Notes: generated by a model from the sequence alone, not told the origin. A stretch of DNA of 64,000 nucleotides from Paraburkholderia diazotrophica (GCF_900108945.1 NZ_FNYE01000034.1:1-64000), one strand, 5' to 3'. Numbered from the stretch's first letter, positions 8,806 through 18,115 are shown. A program made the numbers and translations.

Positions 8806-10713
8806 ATGGTTTCGATACGACTGCCCGATGGTTCCGTTCGACAGTACGAGCACCCTGTGACTGTCGCCGAAGTGGCTGCATCGATTGGCCCCGGTCTCGC
8901 GAAGGCTGCGCTCGGCGGCAAGATCGACGGCGAACTGGTCGATACGTCCGCGCTGATCGATCACGACGTGTCGCTCGCGATTGTCACGGACAAGGACGCG
9001 GACGGTCTCGACATCATTCGCCACTCGACGGCGCACCTGCTCGCTTACGCGGTGAAGGATCTTTTCCCGGAAGCGCAGGTGACGATCGGGCCGGTGATCG
9101 ATAACGGCTTCTACTACGACTTTTCGTACAGCCGTCCTTTCACGCCCGAAGATCTCGAGAAGATCGAAAAACGCATGCAGGAGCTCGCGAAGAAAGACGA
9201 ACCGGTGTCGCGTCGTGTCGTGTCGCGCGATGAGGCCGTCGAGTACTTCAAGAGCATCGGCGAAAAGTACAAGGCCGAGATCATCGAATCGATTCCCGCC
9301 AGCGACGAAATCAAGCTGTACGCGCACGGCGGCTTCACGGACCTGTGCCGCGGCCCGCACGTGCCGTCGACGGGCAAGCTTAAGGTCTTCAAGCTGATGA
9401 AGGTCGCGGGTGCGTACTGGCGCGGAGATTCGAAGAACGAGCAGTTGCAGCGTATCTACGGGACGGCCTGGACGAAGAAGGAAGACCAGGACGCGTATCT
9501 GCACATGCTCGAAGAGGCGGAAAAGCGCGATCACCGCAAGCTCGGCAAGCAACTGGACCTGTTCCACATGCAGGACGAGTCGCCGGGCATGGTGTTCTGG
9601 CATCCGCGCGGATGGACGCTGTGGCAGCAGGTCGAGCAGTACATGCGTCGTCGTGTGAACGAAGCGGGCTATCTCGAGATCAAGACGCCGATGATCATGG
9701 ACCGCTCGCTGTGGGAAGCGTCGGGTCACTGGCAGAACTATCGTGAAAACATGTTCACGACGGAGTCGGAAAAGCGCGACTACGCAATCAAGCCGATGAA
9801 CTGCCCGGGCCACGTGCAGGTGTTCAATCACGGCTTGCGCTCGTATCGCGATCTGCCGCTGCGTTATGCAGAGTTCGGTTCGTGTCATCGCAACGAGTCG
9901 TCGGGCGCGCTGCATGGTCTGATGCGCGTGCGCGGATTCGTCCAGGACGATGCGCACATCTTCTGTACGGAAGACCAGTTCATCAGCGAATCGATCGCGT
10001 TCAACACGCTGGCGATGAGCGTCTATAAGGACTTCGGTTTTGACAATGTCGAGATCAAGCTGTCGCTGCGCCCCGACGCGCGCGCGGGCACGGACGAAAT
10101 CTGGGACCGCGCCGAGCAGGGGCTGCGCGACGCGCTGACTGCCTGCGGCGTGACGTGGGAAGAATTGCCGGGCGAGGGCGCGTTCTACGGTCCGAAGGTC
10201 GAATATCACATCAAGGACGCGCTCGGCCGCTCGTGGCAATGCGGCACGTTGCAACTCGACATGGTCCTGCCGGAGCGCCTGGGTGCCGAGTACGTGGCAG
10301 AAGACAACAGCCGCCGCCGGCCGATCATGCTGCACCGGGCAATCGTCGGATCAATGGAGCGTTTCCTTGGCATTCTGATCGAGCACCATGCTGGTGCAAT
10401 GCCCGTATGGCTGGCGCCGATGCAGGTCGTGGTGATGAATATCGCCGAAAGTCAGGCGGAATACGCCCAATCTCTGGCTCAATCGTTGCAAAAACAAGGG
10501 GTTAGAGTGGAAGCCGATTTGCGCAACGAGAAGATTAGCTATAAAATACGCGAGCACACGCTTGAAAAGGTGCCGTATTTGCTGGTCGTCGGCGACAAGG
10601 AGCGTGATGCACAAACGGTAGCCGTGCGTGCCCGTGGCGGCGTCGATCTGGGCGTGATGTCCGTCGATGCCTTCAGCGAGCGTCTGCGTCAGGACGTACA
10701 GACGTTCAACTAG
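8806..10713 (+). CDS. thrS: Threonyl-tRNA synthetase
   Basis: 635-residue class II synthetase charging tRNA-Thr. The TGS domain is at about 1-60, the editing-domain zinc/catalytic motif HSTAH at 73-77, then the class II core with NCPGHVQVF (a zinc-ligand Cys) and the motif 2 region YRDLPLRYAEFGSCHRNE, and a C-terminal anticodon-binding domain. Start 8806 is set by ACGGAGA upstream and the usual MVSIRLPDG N-terminus. It heads the conserved thrS-infC-rpmI-rplT order. Confidence 0.97.
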   Translation: MVSIRLPDGSVRQYEHPVTVAEVAASIGPGLAKAALGGKIDGELVDTSALIDHDVSLAIVTDKDADGLDIIRHSTAHLLAYAVKDLFPEAQVTIGPVIDNGFYYDFSYSRPFTPEDLEKIEKRMQELAKKDEPVSRRVVSRDEAVEYFKSIGEKYKAEIIESIPASDEIKLYAHGGFTDLCRGPHVPSTGKLKVFKLMKVAGAYWRGDSKNEQLQRIYGTAWTKKEDQDAYLHMLEEAEKRDHRKLGKQLDLFHMQDESPGMVFWHPRGWTLWQQVEQYMRRRVNEAGYLEIKTPMIMDRSLWEASGHWQNYRENMFTTESEKRDYAIKPMNCPGHVQVFNHGLRSYRDLPLRYAEFGSCHRNESSGALHGLMRVRGFVQDDAHIFCTEDQFISESIAFNTLAMSVYKDFGFDNVEIKLSLRPDARAGTDEIWDRAEQGLRDALTACGVTWEELPGEGAFYGPKVEYHIKDALGRSWQCGTLQLDMVLPERLGAEYVAEDNSRRRPIMLHRAIVGSMERFLGILIEHHAGAMPVWLAPMQVVVMNIAESQAEYAQSLAQSLQKQGVRVEADLRNEKISYKIREHTLEKVPYLLVVGDKERDAQTVAVRARGGVDLGVMSVDAFSERLRQDVQTFN

Positions 10714-10762
10714 ACCACCTGGCAGCGCGGCTCGTTTTTTTAATCTTTAGAGGAAACGTAAC

Positions 10763-11287
10763 ATCGCTACTGATAAGTCGTCGCATCGCATCAACGGTGA
10801 AATCACTGCGCCCGAAGTGCGTCTGGTCGGAGTCGACAACGAACCGCTCGGCATCGTAAAACTCGCTGAAGCTTTCCGCTTGTCGGAACAGCAGGATGTG
10901 GATCTGGTCGAAATCGCGCCGCAAGCGGTTCCGCCTGTCTGCCGCCTGATGGACTACGGCAAGTTCAAGTACCAGGAAGCGAAGAAGCAGCACGAGGCCA
11001 AGCTCAAGCAGAAGGTCATCCAGGTCAAGGAAGTCAAATTCCGGCCCGGTACGGATGACGGTGACTACAACGTCAAGCTGCGTAACCTTGTCCGCTTCCT
11101 CGAAGATGGCGACAAGACGAAAATCACGTTGCGTTTCCGTGGCCGCGAAATGGCTCACCAGGAAATCGGCATGCGCATGCTCGAACGCCTGCGCACCGAC
11201 CTGGATGAAGTCGGTCAGGTCGAGCAAATGCCCAAGATGGAAGGCCGCCAGATGATCATGGTGCTGGCGCCGAAGAAAAAGAAGTAA
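10763..11287 (+). CDS. infC: Translation initiation factor IF-3 (ATC start codon)
   Basis: 174 residues beginning at ATC 10763, preceded by GAGGAAACG. The frame reads (M)ATDKSSHRINGEI, and RINGEI is the conserved IF-3 N-terminus, so the later GTG at 10817 would remove essential sequence. AUU/AUC starts are established for infC: they let IF-3, which rejects non-canonical starts on the 30S subunit, repress its own translation. N-domain, lysine-rich linker (EAKKQHEAKLKQK) and C-domain are all intact. It begins 49 nt after thrS. Confidence 0.95.
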   Translation: MATDKSSHRINGEITAPEVRLVGVDNEPLGIVKLAEAFRLSEQQDVDLVEIAPQAVPPVCRLMDYGKFKYQEAKKQHEAKLKQKVIQVKEVKFRPGTDDGDYNVKLRNLVRFLEDGDKTKITLRFRGREMAHQEIGMRMLERLRTDLDEVGQVEQMPKMEGRQMIMVLAPKKKK

Positions 11288-11557
11288 GCAGACGTCCGCT
11301 GTGCATCTGAACATGCGCAGCCCGTTTGTCGAAAGTTGGAAAGGTTGAGAGTCAGTGAGCCGTCTCGATAGGACGGCAACGAAGCAGGTTTCGGAAAGTC
11401 GACCGCAATTTTGTCGTACAGCGGGCGTCTTTCCCGAAAAGGCAGCGGCCAGTAGCTCAGGCTTGCTGCATACCAAGTGGAGTGGGTTTCGAAGGGCGGG
11501 TGAGGGCTTTCTGAGCTGACCGCACACCCATGTCCATCAAATAATGGAGTAGTTGTC
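11288..11557 (+). other. infC-rpmI leader region, possible L20-dependent regulation
   Basis: 270 nt without a gene, longer than a normal intra-operon gap. It holds a small hairpin (CCGTC/GACGG around 11362-11378). In E. coli ribosomal protein L20 represses rpmI-rplT through RNA structure in this interval, so a comparable control is possible here. No specific L20 site could be recognised. Confidence 0.3.
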
Positions 11558-11755
11558 ATGCCGAAGATGAAGACCAAGAAGAGCGCTGCAAAGCGCTTCG
11601 TGGTTCGTCCGGGCGGTACCGTCAAGCGCGGTCAAGCCTTCAAGCGCCACATTCTTACCAAGAAGACCACCAAGAACAAGCGTCACCTGCGCGGCGCCAC
11701 GGCAGTTCATGATGCTGATCTGAACTCCGTACGCGCGATGCTGCCGTTCGCCTAA
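11558..11755 (+). CDS. rpmI: 50S ribosomal protein L35
   Basis: 65-residue basic protein, MPKMKTKKSAAKRF at the N-terminus and RHLRGATAVHDADLNSVRAMLP at the C-terminus, the standard bL35 pattern and length. GGAG lies 9 nt before the ATG. It lies 30 nt upstream of rplT. Confidence 0.97.
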   Translation: MPKMKTKKSAAKRFVVRPGGTVKRGQAFKRHILTKKTTKNKRHLRGATAVHDADLNSVRAMLPFA

Positions 11756-11785
11756 CCCCTTAACCGACACTCATAGGAGCGAAAC

Positions 11786-12145
11786 ATGCCTCGAGTCAAA
11801 CGTGGGGTTACCGCACGGGCCCGCCACAAGAAGATCATCAACCTGGCCAAGGGTTACCGCGGCCGCCGCAATAACGTCTATCGCATCGCCAAGCAGGCGG
11901 TCATGCGCGCAGGCCAGTACGCCTACCGCGATCGCCGCAACAAGAAGCGTGTGTTCCGCGCACTGTGGATCACGCGTATCAACGCGGCGGTGCGTCAGCA
12001 CGACATGACGTACAGCGTGTTCATCAACGGCCTGAAGAAGGCGTCGATCGAACTCGACCGCAAGGTGCTGGCCGACATGGCTGTGTTCGACAAGGCTGCT
12101 TTTGCTGCGATCGTCAAGCAGGTGAAGGCCGCCGTTGCAGCCTGA
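11786..12145 (+). CDS. rplT: 50S ribosomal protein L20
   Basis: 119-residue bL20. The basic N-terminus [16 protein letters not shown] and the [18 protein letters not shown] region bind 23S rRNA during early 50S assembly; the globular C-terminus also serves as an operon repressor in enterics. TAGGAG precedes the ATG. It is followed by a hairpin and terminator before pheS. Confidence 0.97.
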
Positions 12146-12177
12146 TTGCGCTGTTAGCATCTAGTACTGCGTGGTTC

Positions 12178-12217
12178 GTTGCAGCGAACAGTCCGGTAGT
12201 CCCGGTGACGCTGCAAC
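12178..12217 (+). promoter_or_regulatory. Long hairpin ahead of the rplT-pheS terminator
   Basis: GTTGCAGCG (12178-12186) pairs perfectly with CGCTGCAAC (12209-12217). It stands 6 nt before an intrinsic terminator, so the two stems form a tandem structure in the pheS leader. Whether they control read-through is inference. Confidence 0.4.
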
Positions 12218-12223
12218 AAAAAC

Positions 12224-12249
12224 GGGGCTCCTCACCGAGCCCCTTTTTT
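12224..12249 (+). terminator. Intrinsic terminator between rplT and pheS
   Basis: GGGGCTC (12224-12230) pairs with GAGCCCC (12237-12243), then six T. It separates the ribosomal-protein genes from pheST, the position where E. coli uses pheM attenuation. No Phe-rich leader peptide is visible here. Confidence 0.9.
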
Positions 12250-12304
12250 GTTGGTCGAGCCAGTTTTACTTTGATTGAATACTGACGTTGAAAAGATGGG
12301 ATCA

Positions 12305-13318
12305 ATGGATCTGGACCAGATTGTCGCCGACGCGCAAAGCGCCTTTGAACAAGCCTCCGACGTCACCACGCTCGAAAACGAGAAGGCACGCTTTCTCGGC
12401 AAGTCGGGTGCGCTGACGGAACTGTTGAAGGGGCTGGGCAAGCTTGATCCCGAAGCGCGCAAGACGGAAGGCGCGCGGATCAACATCGCCAAGCAGCAGG
12501 TCGAAGCCGCGCTGACGACGCGCCGTCAGGCGCTGGCCGACGCACTGCTCAACCAGCGTCTTGCCGCTGAAGCCATCGACGTCACGTTGCCCGGCCGCGG
12601 CATAGGCACGGGCAGCCTGCACCCCGTGATGCATACGTGGGAGCGTGTCGAGCAGATCTTCCGCACGATCGGCTTCGATGTCGCCGACGGCCCCGAGATC
12701 GAGACCGACTGGTACAACTTCACGTCGCTGAACAGCCCGGAGAACCATCCGGCGCGTTCGATGCAAGATACCTTCTACGTCGACGGCAAGGACGCCGAAG
12801 GCCGTCCGCTGCTGCTGCGCACGCATACCAGCCCGATGCAGGTCCGCTACGCGCGCACCAACACGCCGCCCATCAAGGTGATCGTGCCGGGACGCACGTA
12901 TCGCGTCGACAGCGACGCGACGCACTCGCCAATGTTCAACCAGGTGGAAGGCCTGTGGATCGACGAGAACATCAGCTTTGCCGATCTGAAGGGCGTCTAC
13001 ACCGATTTCCTCAAGAAATTCTTTGAGCGCGACGATATTCTCGTGCGCTTCCGTCCTTCGTATTTCCCATTCACTGAGCCGTCCGCCGAGATCGACATGA
13101 TGTTCGAGCAGGGCAAGAACGCCGGCAAGTGGCTCGAAATTTCGGGCTCGGGCCAGGTTCACCCGACGGTAATCCGCAACATGGGCCTCGACCCCGAGCG
13201 TTACATCGGCTTTGCGTTTGGCAGCGGGCTCGAGCGTCTGACCATGTTGCGCTATGGCGTTCAGGACCTGCGTCTGTTCTTTGAAAACGACCTGCGTTTC
13301 CTGCGTCAGTTCGCCTGA
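12305..13318 (+). CDS. pheS: Phenylalanyl-tRNA synthetase alpha subunit
   Basis: 337 residues. An N-terminal coiled-coil (about 1-85) binds tRNA-Phe, and the class II catalytic core ends in the motif 3 stretch GSGLERLTMLRYGVQDLR. Start 12305 (MDLDQIV) is preferred over an in-frame ATT at 12275, because the family normally begins MDLD. It works as an alpha2-beta2 tetramer with PheT, encoded 172 nt downstream. Confidence 0.96.
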   Translation: MDLDQIVADAQSAFEQASDVTTLENEKARFLGKSGALTELLKGLGKLDPEARKTEGARINIAKQQVEAALTTRRQALADALLNQRLAAEAIDVTLPGRGIGTGSLHPVMHTWERVEQIFRTIGFDVADGPEIETDWYNFTSLNSPENHPARSMQDTFYVDGKDAEGRPLLLRTHTSPMQVRYARTNTPPIKVIVPGRTYRVDSDATHSPMFNQVEGLWIDENISFADLKGVYTDFLKKFFERDDILVRFRPSYFPFTEPSAEIDMMFEQGKNAGKWLEISGSGQVHPTVIRNMGLDPERYIGFAFGSGLERLTMLRYGVQDLRLFFENDLRFLRQFA

Positions 13319-13490
13319 CGCAGTGAGAGCCTGAGCGCGAGCGTCATCACACTCAGGCTCAAGCTTTAGGCACGCTACGAGAGCGGCCCGGCGTCCAGCA
13401 TCATGATTGCCCCGCCGCAAACAGCGCCTCTGGCCCGATGCCGACGTATCGGCCGGATGCGGACACAACCTGTTTAGAACGTACAGAACC

Positions 13491-15923
13491 ATGCAATTCC
13501 CGAAATCCTGGCTCAGAACCTTTGTCGATCCGCAACTGACGACGAAAGAGTTGTCGCACGCCCTGACGATGGCCGGTCTCGAAGTCGAAGACCTGCGCCC
13601 CGCTGCGCCGCCGACGTCGAAGATCGTGGTGGGCCGCGTGCTCGAAGTCGTCAAGCACCCCGACGCCGACAAGCTCAACGTGTGTCAGGTCGACGCCGGC
13701 ACGGGCGCGACGCTGAACATCGTGTGCGGCGCGCCCAACGTGGCGCCCGGCATCAAGGTGCCCGTTGCGCTGGTGGGCGCGCAGTTGCCGCCAGCGGAAG
13801 AGGGCGGCGCGCCGTTCGCGATCAAACTGTCGAAGCTGCGTGGCGTGCAGAGCGAGGGCATGCTGTGCTCGGCGCGCGAACTGAAGCTGTCGGACGATCA
13901 TAGCGGCCTGTTGATCCTGCCGGAAGATACGCCGATCGGCCAGGACATCCGCGAAACGCTGAATCTCGACGATACCGTCTTCGAAATCAAGCTGACACCG
14001 AACAAGGCCGATTGCCTGTCCGTGTTCGGCGTCGCGCGCGAGACGGCTGCGATCACGGGCGCGCCGCTGCGTCCGCTGGAGATCAAGCCCGTCGAAGTGA
14101 AGCTGAAAGAAACGCTGCCCGTGAAGATCTCGGCGCCGGATTTGTGCGGCCGTTTCTCGGGGCGCGTGATTCGCGGCGTCAATGCGCGCGCGAAGTCGCC
14201 CGCGTGGATGGTCGAGCGTCTCGAACGTTCCGGTCAACGAAGCATTTCCGCAATGGTCGACATCTCGAACTACGTGATGCTCGAGCTCGGCCGTCCGTCG
14301 CACGTGTTCGATCTGGACAAGATCCACGGCAGCATGGACGTGCGCTGGGGCAAGCGCGGCGAGTCGCTCAAGCTGCTGAACGGCAACACGGTCGAAGTGG
14401 ACGAGACGGTCGGCGTGATCGCCGACGACCGCCATATCGAAAGTCTCGCGGGCATCATGGGGGGCGACAGCACGGCCGTTACGCTCAATACCACGAACAT
14501 CTATCTCGAAGCGGCCTTCTGGTGGCCTGATAGCATTCGCGGCCGCTCGCGCCGGTACAACTTCTCGACGGACGCGGGCCATCGCTTCGAACGCGGCGTC
14601 GATTACGCGACGACCGTCGAGCATATCGAGCGCATCACGCAACTGATCCTCGATATCTGCGGCGGCGAGGCCGGTCCCGTCGACGACCAGATCGTCAATG
14701 TGCCGAAGCGCGAGCCCGTCAAGCTGCGGGTCGCACGCGCGAATCGCATCATCGGCGTTGCGATCGGCGCGGATGAGATCGCACAGATCTTCACGCGCCT
14801 CGGCCTGCCGTTCGAGCGCGAAGGCGACGACTTCCTCGTGACGCCGCCGCCTTATCGCTTCGATATCGAAATCGAAGAAGACCTGATCGAAGAAGTCGCG
14901 CGCATTTACGGCTTCGAGAAGATTCCGGCGCACCCGCCCGTTGCCCGCAGCGAAATGCGCCGCACGAACGAGACGCAGCGTTCGATCCATGCACTGCGTC
15001 ATGCGCTGGCCGCGCGCGACTACGCGGAAACGGTGAACTTCAGCTTCGTCGATGCCGAATGGGAGCAGGATTTCGCCGGCAACGACAACCCGGTGCGTCT
15101 GCTGAATCCGATCGCGAGCCAGCTGTCGGTGATGCGCACGACACTGTTCGGCAGCCTGATCAACGTGCTGCGCCACAACCTGAACCGTCGCGCGGATCGT
15201 ATCCGCGTGTTCGAAGCGGGCCGCGTGTTCCTGCAGGACACGTCGGTGAAGGCCGGCGAACTCGCTGTCGAAGGCTTCGCGCAGCCGAAGATCATCGGCG
15301 GGCTCGCATATGGTCCCGTCGTCGAAGAGCAGTGGGGCGCGGCGACGCGTGCCGTCGATTTCTTCGATGTGAAGGGCGATCTCGAAGCGCTGCTTGCGCC
15401 TGCCGTTGCACGCTTCGTGAAGGCGGAGCATCCGGCGCTGCATCCGGGACGCAGCGCGCGTGTCGAACTCGATGGCCGCGCTGTCGGTTGGATTGGCGAA
15501 CTACATCCGCGCTGGATGCAGAAGTACGATCTGCCGCATGCGCCGATTGTGTTCGAAGTCGATGCGCAAGCGCTGATGCAACGTACGTTGCCGAGTACGA
15601 CGGAAGTATCGAAATTCCCGCCGGTACGGCGCGATATCGCGATCGTCGTGGACCAGAAGGTCGAGGTTCAGGCGCTCTTCGACGAGATGCAAAAGGCGTT
15701 GTCCGAAGACGCATGCAAGACCATTCAAAGGGTTGCGCTTTTCGATGAATTTCGTGCAAAATCAAATACTTCCGGCGGGCTGGCGGCGCACGAGAAAAGC
15801 CTTGCGTTCCGTGTAACCTTGCAAGATACTGGTGGGACCCTTCAGGATGAAACGGTCGATTTGGCCATTCAGACTTTGGTGGATCGTCTTGCTCGAGTGT
15901 ATGGCGCCCGGTTGCGCGGATAG
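13491..15923 (+). CDS. pheT: Phenylalanyl-tRNA synthetase beta subunit
   Basis: 810 residues starting MQFPKSWLRTF at 13491. Domains in order: tRNA-binding EMAP-like fold (about 39-150), B3/B4 editing domain, B5 domain, a degenerate class II core, and a C-terminal ferredoxin-like anticodon-binding domain beginning near FPPVRRDIAIVVD. Length is normal. Upstream in-frame codons back to 13407 are not part of the family N-terminus. It lies 54 nt before ihfA. Confidence 0.96.
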   Translation: MQFPKSWLRTFVDPQLTTKELSHALTMAGLEVEDLRPAAPPTSKIVVGRVLEVVKHPDADKLNVCQVDAGTGATLNIVCGAPNVAPGIKVPVALVGAQLPPAEEGGAPFAIKLSKLRGVQSEGMLCSARELKLSDDHSGLLILPEDTPIGQDIRETLNLDDTVFEIKLTPNKADCLSVFGVARETAAITGAPLRPLEIKPVEVKLKETLPVKISAPDLCGRFSGRVIRGVNARAKSPAWMVERLERSGQRSISAMVDISNYVMLELGRPSHVFDLDKIHGSMDVRWGKRGESLKLLNGNTVEVDETVGVIADDRHIESLAGIMGGDSTAVTLNTTNIYLEAAFWWPDSIRGRSRRYNFSTDAGHRFERGVDYATTVEHIERITQLILDICGGEAGPVDDQIVNVPKREPVKLRVARANRIIGVAIGADEIAQIFTRLGLPFEREGDDFLVTPPPYRFDIEIEEDLIEEVARIYGFEKIPAHPPVARSEMRRTNETQRSIHALRHALAARDYAETVNFSFVDAEWEQDFAGNDNPVRLLNPIASQLSVMRTTLFGSLINVLRHNLNRRADRIRVFEAGRVFLQDTSVKAGELAVEGFAQPKIIGGLAYGPVVEEQWGAATRAVDFFDVKGDLEALLAPAVARFVKAEHPALHPGRSARVELDGRAVGWIGELHPRWMQKYDLPHAPIVFEVDAQALMQRTLPSTTEVSKFPPVRRDIAIVVDQKVEVQALFDEMQKALSEDACKTIQRVALFDEFRAKSNTSGGLAAHEKSLAFRVTLQDTGGTLQDETVDLAIQTLVDRLARVYGARLRG

Positions 15924-15977
15924 CCGATAACGGTTGCTCCGCATGTTCCGTTGTGGTTGACGCGCCATTTGACAGAT

Positions 15978-16388
15978 ATGAATGAAATGAACTCGAGTGA
16001 TTTCGAAGCCCTTCTTTCGGCGCAACGTAGCGCCATGATTCGCGATATTCCTTCATCGACCTCCAGCGCGTCGGCCGAAGCACCGACGCTCACCAAGGCT
16101 GAGCTTGCGGAACTGCTGTTCGACAATGTCGGGCTCAACAAGCGGGAAGCGAAGGACATGGTCGAAGCGTTCTTCGAAGTGATTCGCGACGCGCTTGAGG
16201 GCGGCGACAGCGTGAAGCTGTCCGGCTTCGGCAACTTCCAGTTGCGCGACAAGCCGCAGCGTCCCGGCAGAAATCCGAAAACGGGCGAGGCGATTCCTAT
16301 CGCCGCGCGCCGCGTCGTGACGTTCCATGCAAGTCAAAAGCTGAAGGCGCTGGTTGAGAACGGCGCCGAAGAGAGCTTCGCGCGCTGA
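15978..16388 (+). CDS. ihfA: Integration host factor alpha subunit
   Basis: 136 residues from ATG 15978, longer than the roughly 99-residue E. coli IhfA because of a Ser/Ala-rich N-terminal extension of about 35 residues before TLTKAELAELLFDNVGLNKREAK. The DNA-intercalating tip GRNPKTGE and the conserved SGFGNFQLRDKPQRPGRNP arm are intact. IHF alpha/beta bends DNA by about 160 degrees at promoters and recombination sites. Nearby ATGs at 15987 and 16035 are alternative starts. It follows pheT as in E. coli. Confidence 0.92.
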   Translation: MNEMNSSDFEALLSAQRSAMIRDIPSSTSSASAEAPTLTKAELAELLFDNVGLNKREAKDMVEAFFEVIRDALEGGDSVKLSGFGNFQLRDKPQRPGRNPKTGEAIPIAARRVVTFHASQKLKALVENGAEESFAR

Positions 16389-16443
16389 TCGCATCGCGCG
16401 CCCGCGCAACCACTACGACGGTTTAACCGACCGCTAACTGACG

Positions 16444-16842
16444 ATGACAGCGACGATGGAAAAAGTCGTCTTGCCTCCGATTCCCGCGAAGCGCTACTTC
16501 ACGATCGGTGAAGTCAGCGAACTGTGCGGCGTGAAGCCACATGTGCTGCGGTACTGGGAGCAGGAGTTCACGCAGTTGCGTCCGGTGAAGCGCCGGGGCA
16601 ATCGCCGTTACTACCAGCATCATGAAGTGCTGCTGATCCGGCGAATCCGCGAGCTGTTGTACGAGCAGGGTTTCACGATCAACGGTGCGCGCAACAGGCT
16701 CGATTCGCATGGCGCCGTGCAGGGACAGGAAGGCGAGGACGAAGCCGTCGAAGGGACGGTCGTCCAGCCGACCACCGCTACCGTCGACGTCGACCAGTTG
16801 CGCAAGGAGTTGTTGCAGGTGATCGACCTGCTCGGACATTGA
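16444..16842 (+). CDS. MerR family transcriptional regulator
   Basis: 132 residues. An N-terminal winged helix (about 17-85) has YFTIGEVSELCGVKPHVLRYWEQEF and the RRYYQHHEVLLIRRI wing; the short C-terminal part has a Glu-rich linker and an amphipathic helix (DVDQLRKELLQVIDLL). There are no metal-binding cysteines, so it is not a classical metal sensor. Placement right after ihfA and before tRNA-Pro is a frequent betaproteobacterial order, and its target is unknown. Confidence 0.9.
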   Translation: MTATMEKVVLPPIPAKRYFTIGEVSELCGVKPHVLRYWEQEFTQLRPVKRRGNRRYYQHHEVLLIRRIRELLYEQGFTINGARNRLDSHGAVQGQEGEDEAVEGTVVQPTTATVDVDQLRKELLQVIDLLGH

Positions 16843-16895
16843 AGAATTTATTGCGGTTGTCGATTGTTGCAGTTCTATTCGCGTGAAGTGTCTGT

Positions 16896-16901
16896 TATAA
16901 T
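16896..16901 (+). promoter_or_regulatory. -10 element of tRNA-Pro promoter
   Basis: Perfect TATAAT ending 10 nt before the tRNA 5' end. The -35 is weak (TTCTAT at 16873-16878 with 17-bp spacing). Confidence 0.65.
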
Positions 16902-16911
16902 TTCACGCTTT

Positions 16912-16988
<77 letters not shown>

Positions 16989-16995
16989 GATGGAC

Positions 16996-17031
16996 AAAAG
17001 GACTTACGGTGAAAGCCGTAAGTCCTTTTTT
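16996..17031 (+). terminator. Intrinsic terminator of tRNA-Pro
   Basis: AGGACTTACGG pairs with CCGTAAGTCCT around TGAAA, followed by six T; the A-run upstream extends the stem. Confidence 0.95.
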
Positions 17032-17179
17032 CGTTGTGTCGTACGTGCGCCATGGTCAGCACATATGTAGAGCAGGAAGACACAAGACACAAGTGCATCG
17101 GTATCCTGATTAACCCGCTCGACCACCGCCGCCAACCCACGCATGCCCCGAAGCGGTCAGCGGACAAGGCTTCGCCACC

Positions 17180-17470
17180 TCACTTGCCCGCCTGAGCCTG
17201 ATACGCCCCGAGTGCCGCCCCGAGTTCCTCATCGGTGACAGCGGGCGAGATGGTGAACTCGAAGATATCGCCCCACTGCAGCATCCAAGCCGCCATGGGC
17301 GCGGTGTTGTCGGCCTCGATGATCGCGCACCCGCTCAGTTCGCCGATCGTATGCCATCGTCCGAGCATCTTGATGCCATCGGGCGGCAACGCGCCACCCG
17401 TTTTCATGAACCGTTCGATGGCCGATTGCTGCGCCGTCGGTTGCCCGTTCCACTGAACAATGAACTTCAT
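17180..17470 (-). CDS. DUF3303-type small protein
   Basis: 96 residues, starting MKFIVQWNG with GGAGG 6 nt upstream of the ATG at 17470. The pattern (FMKTGG, GRWHTIGELSGCAIIEADN, AWMLQWGDIFEFTISPAVTDEE) matches the DUF3303 ferredoxin-like (dimeric alpha-beta barrel) family, whose members are small cytosolic proteins of unknown role. No signal peptide. It is a single gene between tRNA-Pro and the non-coding stretch before uvrA. Confidence 0.75.
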   Translation of the reverse strand: MKFIVQWNGQPTAQQSAIERFMKTGGALPPDGIKMLGRWHTIGELSGCAIIEADNTAPMAAWMLQWGDIFEFTISPAVTDEELGAALGAYQAQAGK

Positions 17471-18115
17471 TGGAGACCTCCACTCGACTCGCGACAGTGC
17501 CGGCCAGTGGCAAGCCGTCACCGTGACAGACGCCGCAGCGCGCGGCGCGTGGGAACCTGCATCGGACGCGAATTCGTCCTACGTTATCCAACATTCCGTG
17601 CAGCCACCGTGGCGCTCTAAAGCTCGCTCAAAGAAATGATAGGCAGCGCCAGTGCAACTTCCATTGGCGAAGCAGCTATGACGATCGAGTTCTTTGCGAC
17701 TTCCCGCATTCGGCCGAGCGTATCCGCTGCTTTAAGTTTCCGTTAAGGCTGCGCTCATAGAGTATTTCGGCGTTCGGACGATGCTGTAGGTGCTGCGAGG
17801 AGTCGTCCGACGCTTCTTGGTCCGCTGGGGGGCGAACCAGACGAAGACCATCGTCGATGCGCATTCGACCGCCGCAAGGGTGCCAGGTGGCGTGTGGTAA
17901 GCGGCCGATCAGCCTTCGCCCGAGGGCTGTGGGGGACGGCCATTCGAACCCGGTGCTTCGCCGGGTTTTTTCTTTTTCGACGCGATGCGAACCGCGCAAA
18001 CGTGTCGATCCGGCTTTGAATTGCCCCTAAGCCGCGCCGCGCTTGAGTGCGTCAGAAACCGATCATTTGGCTTATGCCATTTGCCGCTCGAACGTAGTGC
18101 ACTCGCCGTGCAAAA
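17471..18115. other. Stretch with no convincing gene upstream of uvrA
   Basis: Open frames on both strands are short, Arg/Ser-rich and unlike any family I recognise. The only definite element is a terminator-like hairpin at 17947-17971. The 3' part before 18116 is AT-richer promoter DNA of uvrA. It may be a decayed gene or an unannotated small RNA. Confidence 0.5.
17947..17971 (+). terminator. Orphan intrinsic terminator
   Basis: ACCCGG (17948-17953) pairs with CCGGGT (17961-17966) around TGCTTCG, followed by TTTTTCTTTTT. No gene upstream on the same strand accounts for it. Confidence 0.6.

Noticed and set aside
13401..15443. 680-codon frame antisense to pheT
   Set aside because: Arg/His/Asp-rich shadow of pheT codons with no domain.
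17676..17999. Leftward 107-codon frame in the gap before uvrA
   Set aside because: No ribosome site, no family resemblance, and it crosses the terminator hairpin at 17947-17971.
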